39,583 bases of DNA from Methylococcaceae bacterium (GTDB lineage: Bacteria; Pseudomonadota; Gammaproteobacteria; Methylococcales; Methylomonadaceae). The stretch is taken from assembly GCA_006844585.1 (NCBI GenBank), contig SPJM01000091.1, positions 1-39,583 of the forward strand, in the 5' to 3' direction. Each line of letters opens with the position of its first letter. Position 1 is the first letter of the stretch. The position numbers and the translations under genes are program-made. Positions 8,880 through 16,439 of this stretch are shown here, in pieces. Under the pieces are notes generated by a model. It was not told where the DNA came from, made no database searches, and worked only from the letters and a program-made list of their open reading frames with translations.

Positions 8880-9686
8880 ATGAAAATTTGGGCCATATCA
8901 AATCAAAAGGGAGGCGTTGGTAAAACGACAACCGTGGTGACTTTGGGCGGTTTGTTGAATAACTGGGGATTTAGAGTATTATTGGTCGATTTGGATCCGC
9001 ACGGTTCATTAAGCAGTTATTTCGGTTTGAATCCGGATGAGCTTGATAAAAGCGTTTATAATCTTTTTCATAACGCCAGTCAAAAAAAAACGGTTGCGCC
9101 GGAAACCTATATTGTTAAAACCCGATTTGACGGCTTATCGGTTTTACCCGCATCTACTGCTATCGCCACCTTGGATAGACAAGTTGCGGCGATCGGCGGG
9201 ATGGGCCTGGTGGTTTCTTCGGCATTGAAAAAAGTGGCGGATCAGTATGATTATGTGTTGATAGACAGTCCGCCTATGTTGGGCGTGTTAATGATTAATG
9301 CTTTGGCGGCTTGTGATCAGTTGATCATGCCCGTGTTATCGGAATTTTTGGCGATTAAAGGCTTGGAGCGGATGCTGCGCACCATTGATATGGTTTATCA
9401 CGCGCGCAAGACTAAACCGCGTTGCACTATTGTTCCGACCATGTTTGACAAAAGAACCAAAGCGGCCAGGGATAGCATGTTATCGCTGAGGACTCAGTAT
9501 CAAGGTTTAGTTTGGGATTCATTTATTCCGGTGGATACTAAAGTCAGAGAGGCGAGTTTGGCGGGAACGCCGTTATCCTTGTTTGTTAAAAAGTCTAAAG
9601 CGGTTGATGCTTATGCGGAATTGCTGGAGGTTTTATTGCATGAAAACCAGCGTCTGCAAACGCAACAATCCGCTTTAAGCTCATGA
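8880..9686 (+). CDS. parC: ParA-like ATPase for polar placement of chemotaxis arrays (ParC)
   Basis: ParA-family ATPase with deviant Walker A NQKGGVGKTTTVVTLG near the N-terminus, LLVDLDPHGSLSSYFG (switch I/Walker A') and YVLIDSPPMLG (Walker B). It encodes 268 residues with a good ribosome site GGAGAG before the ATG. Its place between motD and a CheW-fold gene inside the chemotaxis cluster matches ParC of Vibrio, which directs chemosensory arrays to the old pole and to daughter cells, rather than a chromosome-partition ParA. Its stop overlaps the next start as ATGA. Confidence 0.9.
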   Translation: MKIWAISNQKGGVGKTTTVVTLGGLLNNWGFRVLLVDLDPHGSLSSYFGLNPDELDKSVYNLFHNASQKKTVAPETYIVKTRFDGLSVLPASTAIATLDRQVAAIGGMGLVVSSALKKVADQYDYVLIDSPPMLGVLMINALAACDQLIMPVLSEFLAIKGLERMLRTIDMVYHARKTKPRCTIVPTMFDKRTKAARDSMLSLRTQYQGLVWDSFIPVDTKVREASLAGTPLSLFVKKSKAVDAYAELLEVLLHENQRLQTQQSALSS

Positions 9687-10405
9687 GCAAAAAAACCGAG
9701 CAACAGGTAATACAACAAGATTTAGCTTTAGACAGCTACTTACAAACCTTATTGGCCGAAATTCCGAGTGAGGAAGCGCCGGTTGAGTTAAAGGTCAAAG
9801 AAAAACCGGCGCTTGATCTTAAAAAAAGCGTTGTAAAAAAAACTCAGCCAAAGTCTTCTCAAGTTGATGTTAAGCCAAAGGAAATAATCGAAGTTCAAGC
9901 GCAGGCTGAGGAAAAGCCGCTTGAGCTTGCTGAACTGGTCGCCGCACAGCAGTCTTTGGCGGTTATGCCCGACTGGGCGCAGCAAGAGTTTCACGCTTTA
10001 TTTTTTAAAGTTGATCAATTGATTTTGGCGACGCCGCTGACGGAGTTGTTGAGAATGGTTAAATTAACGCATCAGCGACCGACCTCTATTCCCGGCCAGC
10101 CTTCATGGTTTATCGGCTTGTTGGATGATCATGAAAACCGGATAGGTTTATTGGATACCGGTCAGCTCATTCAGGGTAAAAAAGAAGCGCCCTGCAAAAA
10201 ACCGGAAAGCGTTTTGATTACCGCCGACGGCAAATGGGGTTTGGCCTGTGATGGCATTATTTCAATTAATAAATTAAAGCCGGAAGCCGTTCGTTGGCGC
10301 ACTCAGCGCGATAAAAGGCCTTGGTTGATCGGCACTGTTATTGATGAATTGACGGCGGTTGTTGATGTTCGTCAATTAGTGCCGCATAGAAAAGCCGGTT
10401 CTTAG
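9683..10405 (+). CDS. parP: CheW-fold array localisation protein ParP
   Basis: 240 residues. The N-terminal half is a charged Lys/Glu/Pro/Gln-rich extension. The C-terminal half is a CheW-like fold (FFKVDQLILATPLTELLRMVKL, then GQPSWFIGLLDDHENRIGLLDTGQL). Its position next to parC matches ParP, whose CheW-like domain (called AIF in Vibrio) binds CheA and receptors while the N-terminus binds ParC. That function is known from Vibrio; here it is inferred from architecture and context. The ATGA overlap with parC suggests co-translation. Confidence 0.85.
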   Translation: MSKKTEQQVIQQDLALDSYLQTLLAEIPSEEAPVELKVKEKPALDLKKSVVKKTQPKSSQVDVKPKEIIEVQAQAEEKPLELAELVAAQQSLAVMPDWAQQEFHALFFKVDQLILATPLTELLRMVKLTHQRPTSIPGQPSWFIGLLDDHENRIGLLDTGQLIQGKKEAPCKKPESVLITADGKWGLACDGIISINKLKPEAVRWRTQRDKRPWLIGTVIDELTAVVDVRQLVPHRKAGS

Positions 10406-10497
10406 GAACGGGAATGAAATAAGTTCGTTAATAGAATCTAAAAAATTGGCTAAACTAATAAGTTAACCCAGCCCTCAAAAAATTGAAAAGCAAGCAT

Positions 10498-10524
10498 TAA
10501 AAAGTTATAGCGCTACAGCGATAA
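10498..10524 (+). promoter_or_regulatory. Candidate sigma-28 promoter upstream of cheW
   Basis: TAAAAAGT, 11 bases, then AGCGATAA (10517-10524) resembles the FliA consensus TAAAGTTT-N11-GCCGATAA, matching the core TAAA and CGATAA. It sits in the 162-base gap before cheW. The match is partial, so this is tentative. Confidence 0.35.
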
Positions 10525-10567
10525 AGCCGGGTAAAGACTTTGATTATAGAAATTACGGATATGAAAA

Positions 10568-11041
10568 ATGAGCGACGATAACAAGCAAAATGACCCGATA
10601 ATGCAATGGGTTACATTCAGTCTCGGCGATGAAAAGTACGGCATTAACGTGATGCAGGTACAGGAAGTTTTACGTATTACGGAAATAGCGCCGGTGCCCG
10701 GCGCGCCGCCTTATGTGCTCGGCATTATTAACCTCAGAGGCAATGTGGTGACAGTGATTGACACTCGTAATCGTTTCGGCTTAATGTCGAAAGATACTGA
10801 TGACTCCTCGCGCATTGTGATTATTGAAACGGAAAATCATATTATCGGCATATTAGTGGATAGCGTTGCCGAAGTTGTTGAATTAAGTGTCTCGGAAATT
10901 GAAACCGCTCCAAATGTCGGCAATGAAGAAAGCTCAAAGTATATTCAAGGCGTCACCAGCCGTAATAATGAATTACTGATTTTAGTTGATTTAAACAAAT
11001 TTTTGAGTGATGATGAGATGTCTGAGCTGGAGATGTTTTAA
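10568..11041 (+). CDS. cheW: Chemotaxis coupling protein CheW
   Basis: Links CheA to chemoreceptors. It is a compact CheW domain over the full 157 residues: WVTFSLGDEKYGINVMQVQEVLR, then PGAPPYVLGIINLRGNVVTVIDTRNRFGL, GILVDSVAEVVEL and a C-terminal GVTSRNNELLILVDLNKFL. These are the expected hydrophobic-groove segments. A 162-base gap with a possible sigma-28 promoter precedes it, so it may be expressed apart from the upstream genes. Confidence 0.95.
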   Translation: MSDDNKQNDPIMQWVTFSLGDEKYGINVMQVQEVLRITEIAPVPGAPPYVLGIINLRGNVVTVIDTRNRFGLMSKDTDDSSRIVIIETENHIIGILVDSVAEVVELSVSEIETAPNVGNEESSKYIQGVTSRNNELLILVDLNKFLSDDEMSELEMF

Positions 11042-11072
11042 ATGATCTAACATTATCGGGAGGCTTAGGGCC

Positions 11073-11240
11073 ATGGCTGAAATTGATTCTATAGGCGGTA
11101 TGCGGCCGGTGACGAAAATTCGTTCGGTTGATAAGGATGAGCAAGCTCCCGAACAAGAGTCTAAGCAGCAGGATGCGGAAAAGCAGCAAGCTGATCAAGA
11201 TAATGATGATGGCGTTCAGCATATTGATGAAATAATTTGA
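11073..11240 (+). CDS. Small acidic, Gln/Asp-rich protein between cheW and DUF2802
   Basis: An open frame of 55 residues starting MAEIDSIGGMRPVTKIRSVD. A Gln/Glu/Lys/Asp-rich middle follows and it ends HIDEII. A strong ribosome site GGGAGG (11058-11063) lies 9 bases upstream, which is the main reason to trust it. It has no signal peptide or membrane segment and is probably mostly disordered. It lies inside the chemotaxis operon. I do not recognise a function. A partner of CheW or of the DUF2802 protein would be speculation. Confidence 0.7.
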   Translation: MAEIDSIGGMRPVTKIRSVDKDEQAPEQESKQQDAEKQQADQDNDDGVQHIDEII

Positions 11241-11250
11241 GACGGGTAAG

Positions 11251-11270
11251 TATACTTCGCGCGAAGTATA
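11251..11270. repeat. Perfect 20-bp palindrome, REP-like
   Basis: TATACTTCGCGCGAAGTATA is a perfect palindrome between the small gene and the DUF2802 gene. The same arms recur as a hairpin at 20017-20044, and an 11-base half (CCGCGCGAAGT) at 14862-14872. This suggests a dispersed palindromic element. Confidence 0.6.
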
Positions 11271-11317
11271 ATGCAGGATTTCATTACCGAAACGCCTAAT
11301 CAGGCTAAACTTCCAGG

Positions 11318-11710
11318 ATGAACGAGATTCTTTTAACAAGTATATTATTGGCCTTAATCGTCATTACTGTCATATTAATCAAACTTTTGATTAATTATGC
11401 TCGATTAGCTCAATCTTATAAAGCTCTGGAAGAGACCATGCAAAGAAACAATGAAGATATTGCAGGTCTATCGGCCGCCGGCGTTAAAGTTGACGAGCGG
11501 CTGAATGAAATTTATCAAAACCAGCAGCATTTTAATGTGAAACTGTCGCAAGTAGAGGAAATGTCCGCTAATGTCGGCGGCGCAACACAGGCCAACCACA
11601 AAATTATTCAGCGTATTAATCAAGGCGCGGGGGTGGAAGAGTTAATGGTTGAGTGCGGTGTGACTCGAGACGAGGCGGAGTTATTTCTTAAAATGCACCG
11701 CTCCGAGTAA
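11318..11710 (+). CDS. DUF2802 membrane protein of the chemotaxis operon
   Basis: 130 residues with one N-terminal membrane helix (about residues 5-25) and a cytoplasmic coiled-coil-like stretch (about 30-90). The C-terminal segment, GAGVEELMVECGVTRDEAELFLKMHR, looks like a small helix-turn-helix-type bundle. This is the DUF2802 pattern, whose genes usually follow cheW in polar-flagellum clusters. Function is not known to me. It closes the flagellar/chemotaxis block. Confidence 0.8.
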   Translation: MNEILLTSILLALIVITVILIKLLINYARLAQSYKALEETMQRNNEDIAGLSAAGVKVDERLNEIYQNQQHFNVKLSQVEEMSANVGGATQANHKIIQRINQGAGVEELMVECGVTRDEAELFLKMHRSE

Positions 11711-12061
11711 TTGGCGAAAAAAATATACATCCTTGTATACAACAACAACCCTGTTTAGGAGCTACTTCATGGAACTTCAACATTTGTTAAATCTATAGAC
11801 TTGCGTAGCGCCATAGATCTCACTGTTAGATTGCGCTATCGACAATACGACCGTTAGCGTTTGAGGAGGGGGTTAAAAACCCTACGCCTTTGGCTTTTGT
11901 TGTCGGTAACGCAAAACATTAAATAGCAAAGGGGAGCTGAGTCCTGTTTGCTAACCACAAAACTCAATATCATTGAGTCAGTTTTGTTTCTAATAAGCAC
12001 CTTGTGTGCCAACCTTTTTATTTGTTCCTGGGTATTTATTTTTCTTAAATATCAGAGGACT
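11711..12061 (+). other. Gene-free structured stretch after the chemotaxis operon
   Basis: No long gene is visible. It holds a 9-codon frame (11769-11798, MELQHLLNL) with a good AGGAG site, inverted repeats TAGCGC/GCGCTA, a GGGTT/AACCC hairpin and TAGCAAA/TTTGCTA (11924-11930 with 11947-11953). CGACAA/TTGTCG and CGTTA/TAACG are also present in crossing order. It could be a leader, a small RNA or decayed sequence. Confidence 0.35.
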
Positions 12062-12235
12062 ATGGCATTTTTGCTTTTTTTGGGAAATGCGGTGCGAAAA
12101 ATTATTCGGTTCTTAAAGTGTTTTGTTCTGTTCTGGTGCTTTTTGATAGGCTGGTGCGCCAAGTTGGTGCTTTTGGCTTTGCTTGTGTTGCTTACATGCG
12201 AAGACAGTCAGCACGATTGTTTTAGCGGATGTTGA
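12062..12235 (+). CDS. Possible tiny Cys-rich membrane protein
   Basis: 57 codons, beginning MAFLLFLGNAVRKIIRF. A Leu/Phe/Trp-rich membrane span covers about residues 18-44, and the tail ends HDCFSGC. Six Cys occur in the whole peptide. AGAGGA lies 2 bases before the ATG, which is close. The frame extends upstream to a TTG at 11948 with no ribosome site. I do not recognise it. Short hydrophobic frames can be chance, so this is tentative. Confidence 0.3.
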   Translation: MAFLLFLGNAVRKIIRFLKCFVLFWCFLIGWCAKLVLLALLVLLTCEDSQHDCFSGC

Positions 12236-12242
12236 ATATTGA

Positions 12243-12252
12243 TTGGTATAAT
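12243..12252 (+). promoter_or_regulatory. Extended -10 promoter candidate for the ParB-like gene
   Basis: TTGGTATAAT (12243-12252) has a perfect TATAAT with the TGn extension. No good -35 element is visible. It lies 49-60 bases before the two possible starts of the ParB-like gene. Confidence 0.4.
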
Positions 12253-12301
12253 TCTTGTTTGTATTGGGACGTAAATTTTTAAACTTAACTTTTTACCTGG
12301 G

Positions 12302-13111
12302 ATGGGAAACTTCATGTTAGCAACGAAACGCTACGAATATTTATCCATAGAGCGCATTGAATATCATCACACTTTAACTAATCATCGAGATCTGGATACA
12401 GGCAAGGTCGCGCATCTGGAAAGAGATATTTTAACGAATGGCTTATTTGAGCCTCTGGTGGTTTGGGAACGCAATACTAATGAATATTATCTGGTCGGCG
12501 GTTTTCATCGGATGGAAGCGATACAAGGCATTCGTCGCTCTCATCCAGGCTATTTCGACCAAGTGGACGTGCGAGTCGTTACCGGCGATGCGGACGAAAT
12601 TAAAGCGTTAAATTTAAAACTTAATTCGGACAGGGTTGACACCAAGATTGTTGATTATTTCCAAACGGTGCTCTATTTAAATAACGCCAACTGGGATAAA
12701 CAGCGGATTGCTGAATTCTTTGATAAGAGCGTTAGTTGGATTGATGATATTATCCGCTTCGCACCGCTGACTACGGAAGAAATGCGCGACAAGCTGAGCA
12801 GTGGCGAGATTTCCTGGACGCGAGCCAAAGAAATTCTACGAAAAAGTTTGCAAGCCCCCGCAGGCGATGAGAAAGAGCTTATTCAAGCGGCTTTGGCGCA
12901 GCCGAACAAGCCAAAAGCCAAGCCCTTGCCTATGCACTCGACGATAAAACGTTTGACGAAAAATCTGGATCATCAGCCGGAGCGTACTTTTACTGTAAAC
13001 ACTCAGGATCTACATGCCTTATTAGTGACATTGCGCGGTAAAGATGTGGAGCCGGAAGTGTTAGAAAGAACCCGGAATGCTTTTCCGGTGTTGTGGGAGG
13101 ATGATAAATAA
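12302..13111 (+). CDS. ParB/Srx-fold DNA-binding-like protein, orphan
   Basis: 269 residues. The N-terminal part resembles a ParB-type nuclease/CTPase fold: LERDILTNGLFEPLVVWE, then YYLVGGFHRMEAI in place of the usual GERR/GHHR patch. A middle helical part (KQRIAEFFDKSVSWIDDIIRF and ISWTRAKEIL) looks like the ParB helix-turn-helix region. The tail is Lys/Pro-rich. There is no ParA beside it, and the chromosomal parAB locus is not here, so a regulator or plasmid-derived role is possible. Start is ATG 12302 or ATG 12314. GGGA at 12304-12307 would suit the latter. Confidence 0.7.
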   Translation: MGNFMLATKRYEYLSIERIEYHHTLTNHRDLDTGKVAHLERDILTNGLFEPLVVWERNTNEYYLVGGFHRMEAIQGIRRSHPGYFDQVDVRVVTGDADEIKALNLKLNSDRVDTKIVDYFQTVLYLNNANWDKQRIAEFFDKSVSWIDDIIRFAPLTTEEMRDKLSSGEISWTRAKEILRKSLQAPAGDEKELIQAALAQPNKPKAKPLPMHSTIKRLTKNLDHQPERTFTVNTQDLHALLVTLRGKDVEPEVLERTRNAFPVLWEDDK

Positions 13112-13140
13112 GGTTGCAGAATTTTGTTCTAAGCTGAATT

Positions 13141-14781
13141 CTAAAAAGGTTTCACCTTAGGAGCAATAACGTCCGCAGTCCACTCATCCATCCAGCGGTC
13201 ATTTTTATCCCGAAATGCGCCGGAATAGAAAGCGGGTTTTAATAACGGGTCATCTTTGGAAGCTGTATCGACTGAAAGGAGAAGCGAGTCGTCGTTAGGA
13301 TAAAAGCCGTTGAGTTTCGGGTCAGTAGTACTGTTGCCGGGCATGGCGGTGACAAAATCAGCAATGCTGAATAGCAGGTTGTCGTGTTCGAAAAAATTTT
13401 GCTCGCAGTCAAAAAAGGTATGGGAGATGCGTAGGTTATCGCGCAAAGCGTCGGGAAAAGGCGTTTTTGAATCCTGGTTATGATCTGCTTTTAAGCAATA
13501 ACCGGGAAAACCTGAAAAAACCGAATTGCTTAAGTAAAGTCTTGTTCCGGTTTTTAGCCTGATGCCGTCAAAATTTTCAGGGCCGCCCAAAGCGGTGATA
13601 TTGGCTAAAACAGGTTGGCTTGAAAGTGTGTCAGCGGGATCCGGGTTAAGTGAGTGTCTGTATGCGCTGCCTTCTATCCCGTCTGCACCATATTCTCCTG
13701 GTTTGATGACCATGAATTGAGCCTTCCCGTTCCATCCAGCGGACCATCTTAAACCTGCGTCTCCAAATTCAGTCATCACAATGTGTTGTAATTGCACCGT
13801 TCCACCCGCAATGTGGCTGGCGTGGTAAGCTGCATGATCTATGTGTATGAAATCGATCAAAGTGTCTCTGCCGACGCCTTGTAAATCTAATCCGTTGAAG
13901 GTTAGGCCTTGAGCAGGGCGTAATACCTGACCGCTGTATTTAATGTGTAGGTATTTGAGGGCGCCGCTATTATCATTTGGATCTGTGCCGCCGACGGATT
14001 CTGTCGCAAGCGCCTCATGATATGATTCGCAGGGTTGGCTGTTATTAAGACAATCATAAAGAGGCGCGTTGCCTGCGATGCTGAGTCCAATCCATTCGCC
14101 TGCCATTTGTTCCTGTTTTCCGGTCATGATAATAGGCTGGTTCGGCGTACCTGTCGCCTGAATTTTAGAGCCGCGGCGAATATACAGCCCGCCCATTTGT
14201 TCACCGACAATTCGGGTTCCGGGATTAATGGTTAATGTTGCGGAATCCATATTATCGCCTCCAATAAAGACGATTCCGTCTAAAACCCATAGGGTGTTCG
14301 CCGTTAAGGTAATGTCCTGCTTAATTTCTCCGCTCAGAATACAGCTCCCGCTTGTTTCGCCCGTTTGTGAGAATGCCGGGCAAGCGCTAAATAATGTTGG
14401 GCTGATGTGTTCGATCATGAATGTTAAAGGAGCGATGCCGGGAATAACGCGCAATTTGACATAAAATTCTTCGCCGCTTGCTTTATGTTGAATGACGGGA
14501 ATATGTGTCAGTCCCAAATCAATGTCAAAGGTCACGGCTGGTTCTGCGGAGTTTTTGGCGACGCCTGCGCTTATAAGTTCTACTGTATTGTCAGGCTTTA
14601 ACCGCAACTGTGCTTGCACCAGTGTCGAGTCTGTTCCTTGGCGGAGATCGACCCGCGGTAAATCAATTAGACCGGTAGCCGGGTCGAACTGACCAGTGGC
14701 GGCGGCGACTGGAAAATGGAGCGTCATTAGTAAGACTGAAAGAGCCGTAAAGGCTAATGGCGTTGGGTTGTCATTGCGCAT
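13141..14781 (-). CDS. Secreted protein with beta-helix-like repeats
   Basis: 546 residues with a signal peptide (hydrophobic core about 8-25, AAA before TGQ). The middle resembles a right-handed beta-helix of the kind seen in large secreted proteins: TLWVLDGIVFIGGDN, then GTRIVGEQMGGLYIRRGSKI, GEWIGLSIAGNAP, NDNSGALKYLHIKYSG and GGTVQLQHIVMTEFGD. Paired Cys residues are consistent with export. It has no recognisable catalytic motif. It stands alone, convergent with the ParB-like gene, with only 29 bases between. Role unknown; a cell-surface or matrix protein is the best guess. Confidence 0.6.
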   Translation of the reverse strand: MRNDNPTPLAFTALSVLLMTLHFPVAAATGQFDPATGLIDLPRVDLRQGTDSTLVQAQLRLKPDNTVELISAGVAKNSAEPAVTFDIDLGLTHIPVIQHKASGEEFYVKLRVIPGIAPLTFMIEHISPTLFSACPAFSQTGETSGSCILSGEIKQDITLTANTLWVLDGIVFIGGDNMDSATLTINPGTRIVGEQMGGLYIRRGSKIQATGTPNQPIIMTGKQEQMAGEWIGLSIAGNAPLYDCLNNSQPCESYHEALATESVGGTDPNDNSGALKYLHIKYSGQVLRPAQGLTFNGLDLQGVGRDTLIDFIHIDHAAYHASHIAGGTVQLQHIVMTEFGDAGLRWSAGWNGKAQFMVIKPGEYGADGIEGSAYRHSLNPDPADTLSSQPVLANITALGGPENFDGIRLKTGTRLYLSNSVFSGFPGYCLKADHNQDSKTPFPDALRDNLRISHTFFDCEQNFFEHDNLLFSIADFVTAMPGNSTTDPKLNGFYPNDDSLLLSVDTASKDDPLLKPAFYSGAFRDKNDRWMDEWTADVIAPKVKPF

Positions 14782-14902
14782 AAAGTAAAGTATCCCGTTT
14801 CTAAGAAATATCTGTCCTGATTTTTGGGATAATGTAGAGGTGATTTATGACAATCTTGTGACCGCGCGAAGTCTAACAGATTGCAATAGAACGCAGGCGG
14901 GT

Positions 14903-15478
14903 TTATTCAATATATTCAAATACTTTAATCACCCGTTTAACGCCGTCTTCTCGGCGAGCGATTTCGCCGGCGATATTGCCTTCGTTTCTATGCACCAGGC
15001 CCATTAAATAAACAATGCTGTTTTCAGTGACAACCTTGACCCGGGTGGCGTCGAAGCCTGGGATGTTACGGACTTCGCTTAACGAGGCTTTGATCATGGT
15101 GGTAATCAATGCGTCATTGGAGCGACTGGTTAAGCTGCTGGGCGGCGCGATCAGCATTTCATTCTGGATCAGTTTGACGTGTTTGATGGCGCGGATGATA
15201 GCGACAATTTTATTGCGTAATTCAGGCGTGGGCGCTTCACCAGTGAGCAACACCTTGCCGTTGTAAGCGGTGACATTAAAATGACAGCTTCGCGTGGTTT
15301 CATCCGCATTCAGAGCGATGCTTGCATTGAGCTCTATGGCCTCATCTTTTAATTGTATTTCGCTGATGCGGCGGTCATGAAAAAAAGATAGGCCGGATAT
15401 TTCCGCGCTGCTGTTGGCGAGGAAAGCGCAGCCGTTGGCGCTTAATAATAGGCATAAGATAATTGCTATTCTATCCAT
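14903..15478 (-). CDS. dolP: Outer-membrane lipoprotein DolP (YraP), two BON domains
   Basis: 191 residues with a lipoprotein signal (hydrophobic core then SANGC, Cys17). Two BON domains follow: about residues 45-110 (CHFNVTAYNGKVLLTGEAP) and about 120-190 (VKVVTENSIVYLMGLVHRNEG). In E. coli DolP binds anionic lipid at division sites and supports outer-membrane integrity. It is the last gene of lpoA-yraN-diaA-dolP, the same order as in E. coli. Its start lies one base after the diaA stop. Confidence 0.9.
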   Translation of the reverse strand: MDRIAIILCLLLSANGCAFLANSSAEISGLSFFHDRRISEIQLKDEAIELNASIALNADETTRSCHFNVTAYNGKVLLTGEAPTPELRNKIVAIIRAIKHVKLIQNEMLIAPPSSLTSRSNDALITTMIKASLSEVRNIPGFDATRVKVVTENSIVYLMGLVHRNEGNIAGEIARREDGVKRVIKVFEYIE

Positions 15479-15479
15479 T

Positions 15480-16070
<591 letters not shown>

Positions 16071-16439
16071 TCAATTCAGTTGAAAGGCGTTTTTGATCCA
16101 GTTTAGAGGATTGTTTTCAGTCATGGCAATGACGTCGAAACGGATTGGGGCATTGGTTTTATGGTTGATTAAATAATGTTGCGCGGCGGCGATAATGCGC
16201 GCTTGCTTGCTGCGATTAATGCTTTCCAGCGCACCGCCGAACTGTTGATTTTTTCGATAACGCACTTCTACGATGACTAATGCTGTTTGATCTTGCATAA
16301 TTAAATCCAGCTCACCGTATTTGCAGCGATAGTTTTGGGTAATCAGTTTTAATCCTTGTTGTTGCAAGTATTTTAATGCCTTCTGCTCCGCCGCTTCGCC
16401 TTTTAGCAGATGAAAGGCGCGCAGCTTATTCAGCGCCAT
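16071..16439 (-). CDS. yraN: YraN family (UPF0102) nuclease-fold protein
   Basis: 122 residues with the UPF0102 pattern: GEAAEQKALKYLQQQGLKLITQNYRCKYGELDLI, then LVIVEVRYR, the Asp and Glu-x-Lys-like positions of a PD-(D/E)XK fold. Biochemical role is not settled. Its 5' end overlaps the lpoA 3' end by 14 bases, so the two are co-transcribed. Confidence 0.88.
   Translation of the reverse strand: MALNKLRAFHLLKGEAAEQKALKYLQQQGLKLITQNYRCKYGELDLIMQDQTALVIVEVRYRKNQQFGGALESINRSKQARIIAAAQHYLINHKTNAPIRFDVIAMTENNPLNWIKNAFQLN

Noticed and set aside
11880-11960. Cyclic di-GMP type I riboswitch near AACGCAAAAC
   Set aside because: The conserved receptor hairpins are not there; only a short string is alike.
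14035-14692. Several plus-strand frames opposite the secreted beta-helix gene
   Set aside because: Shadows of the long minus-strand frame, which has a signal peptide and coherent family pattern.
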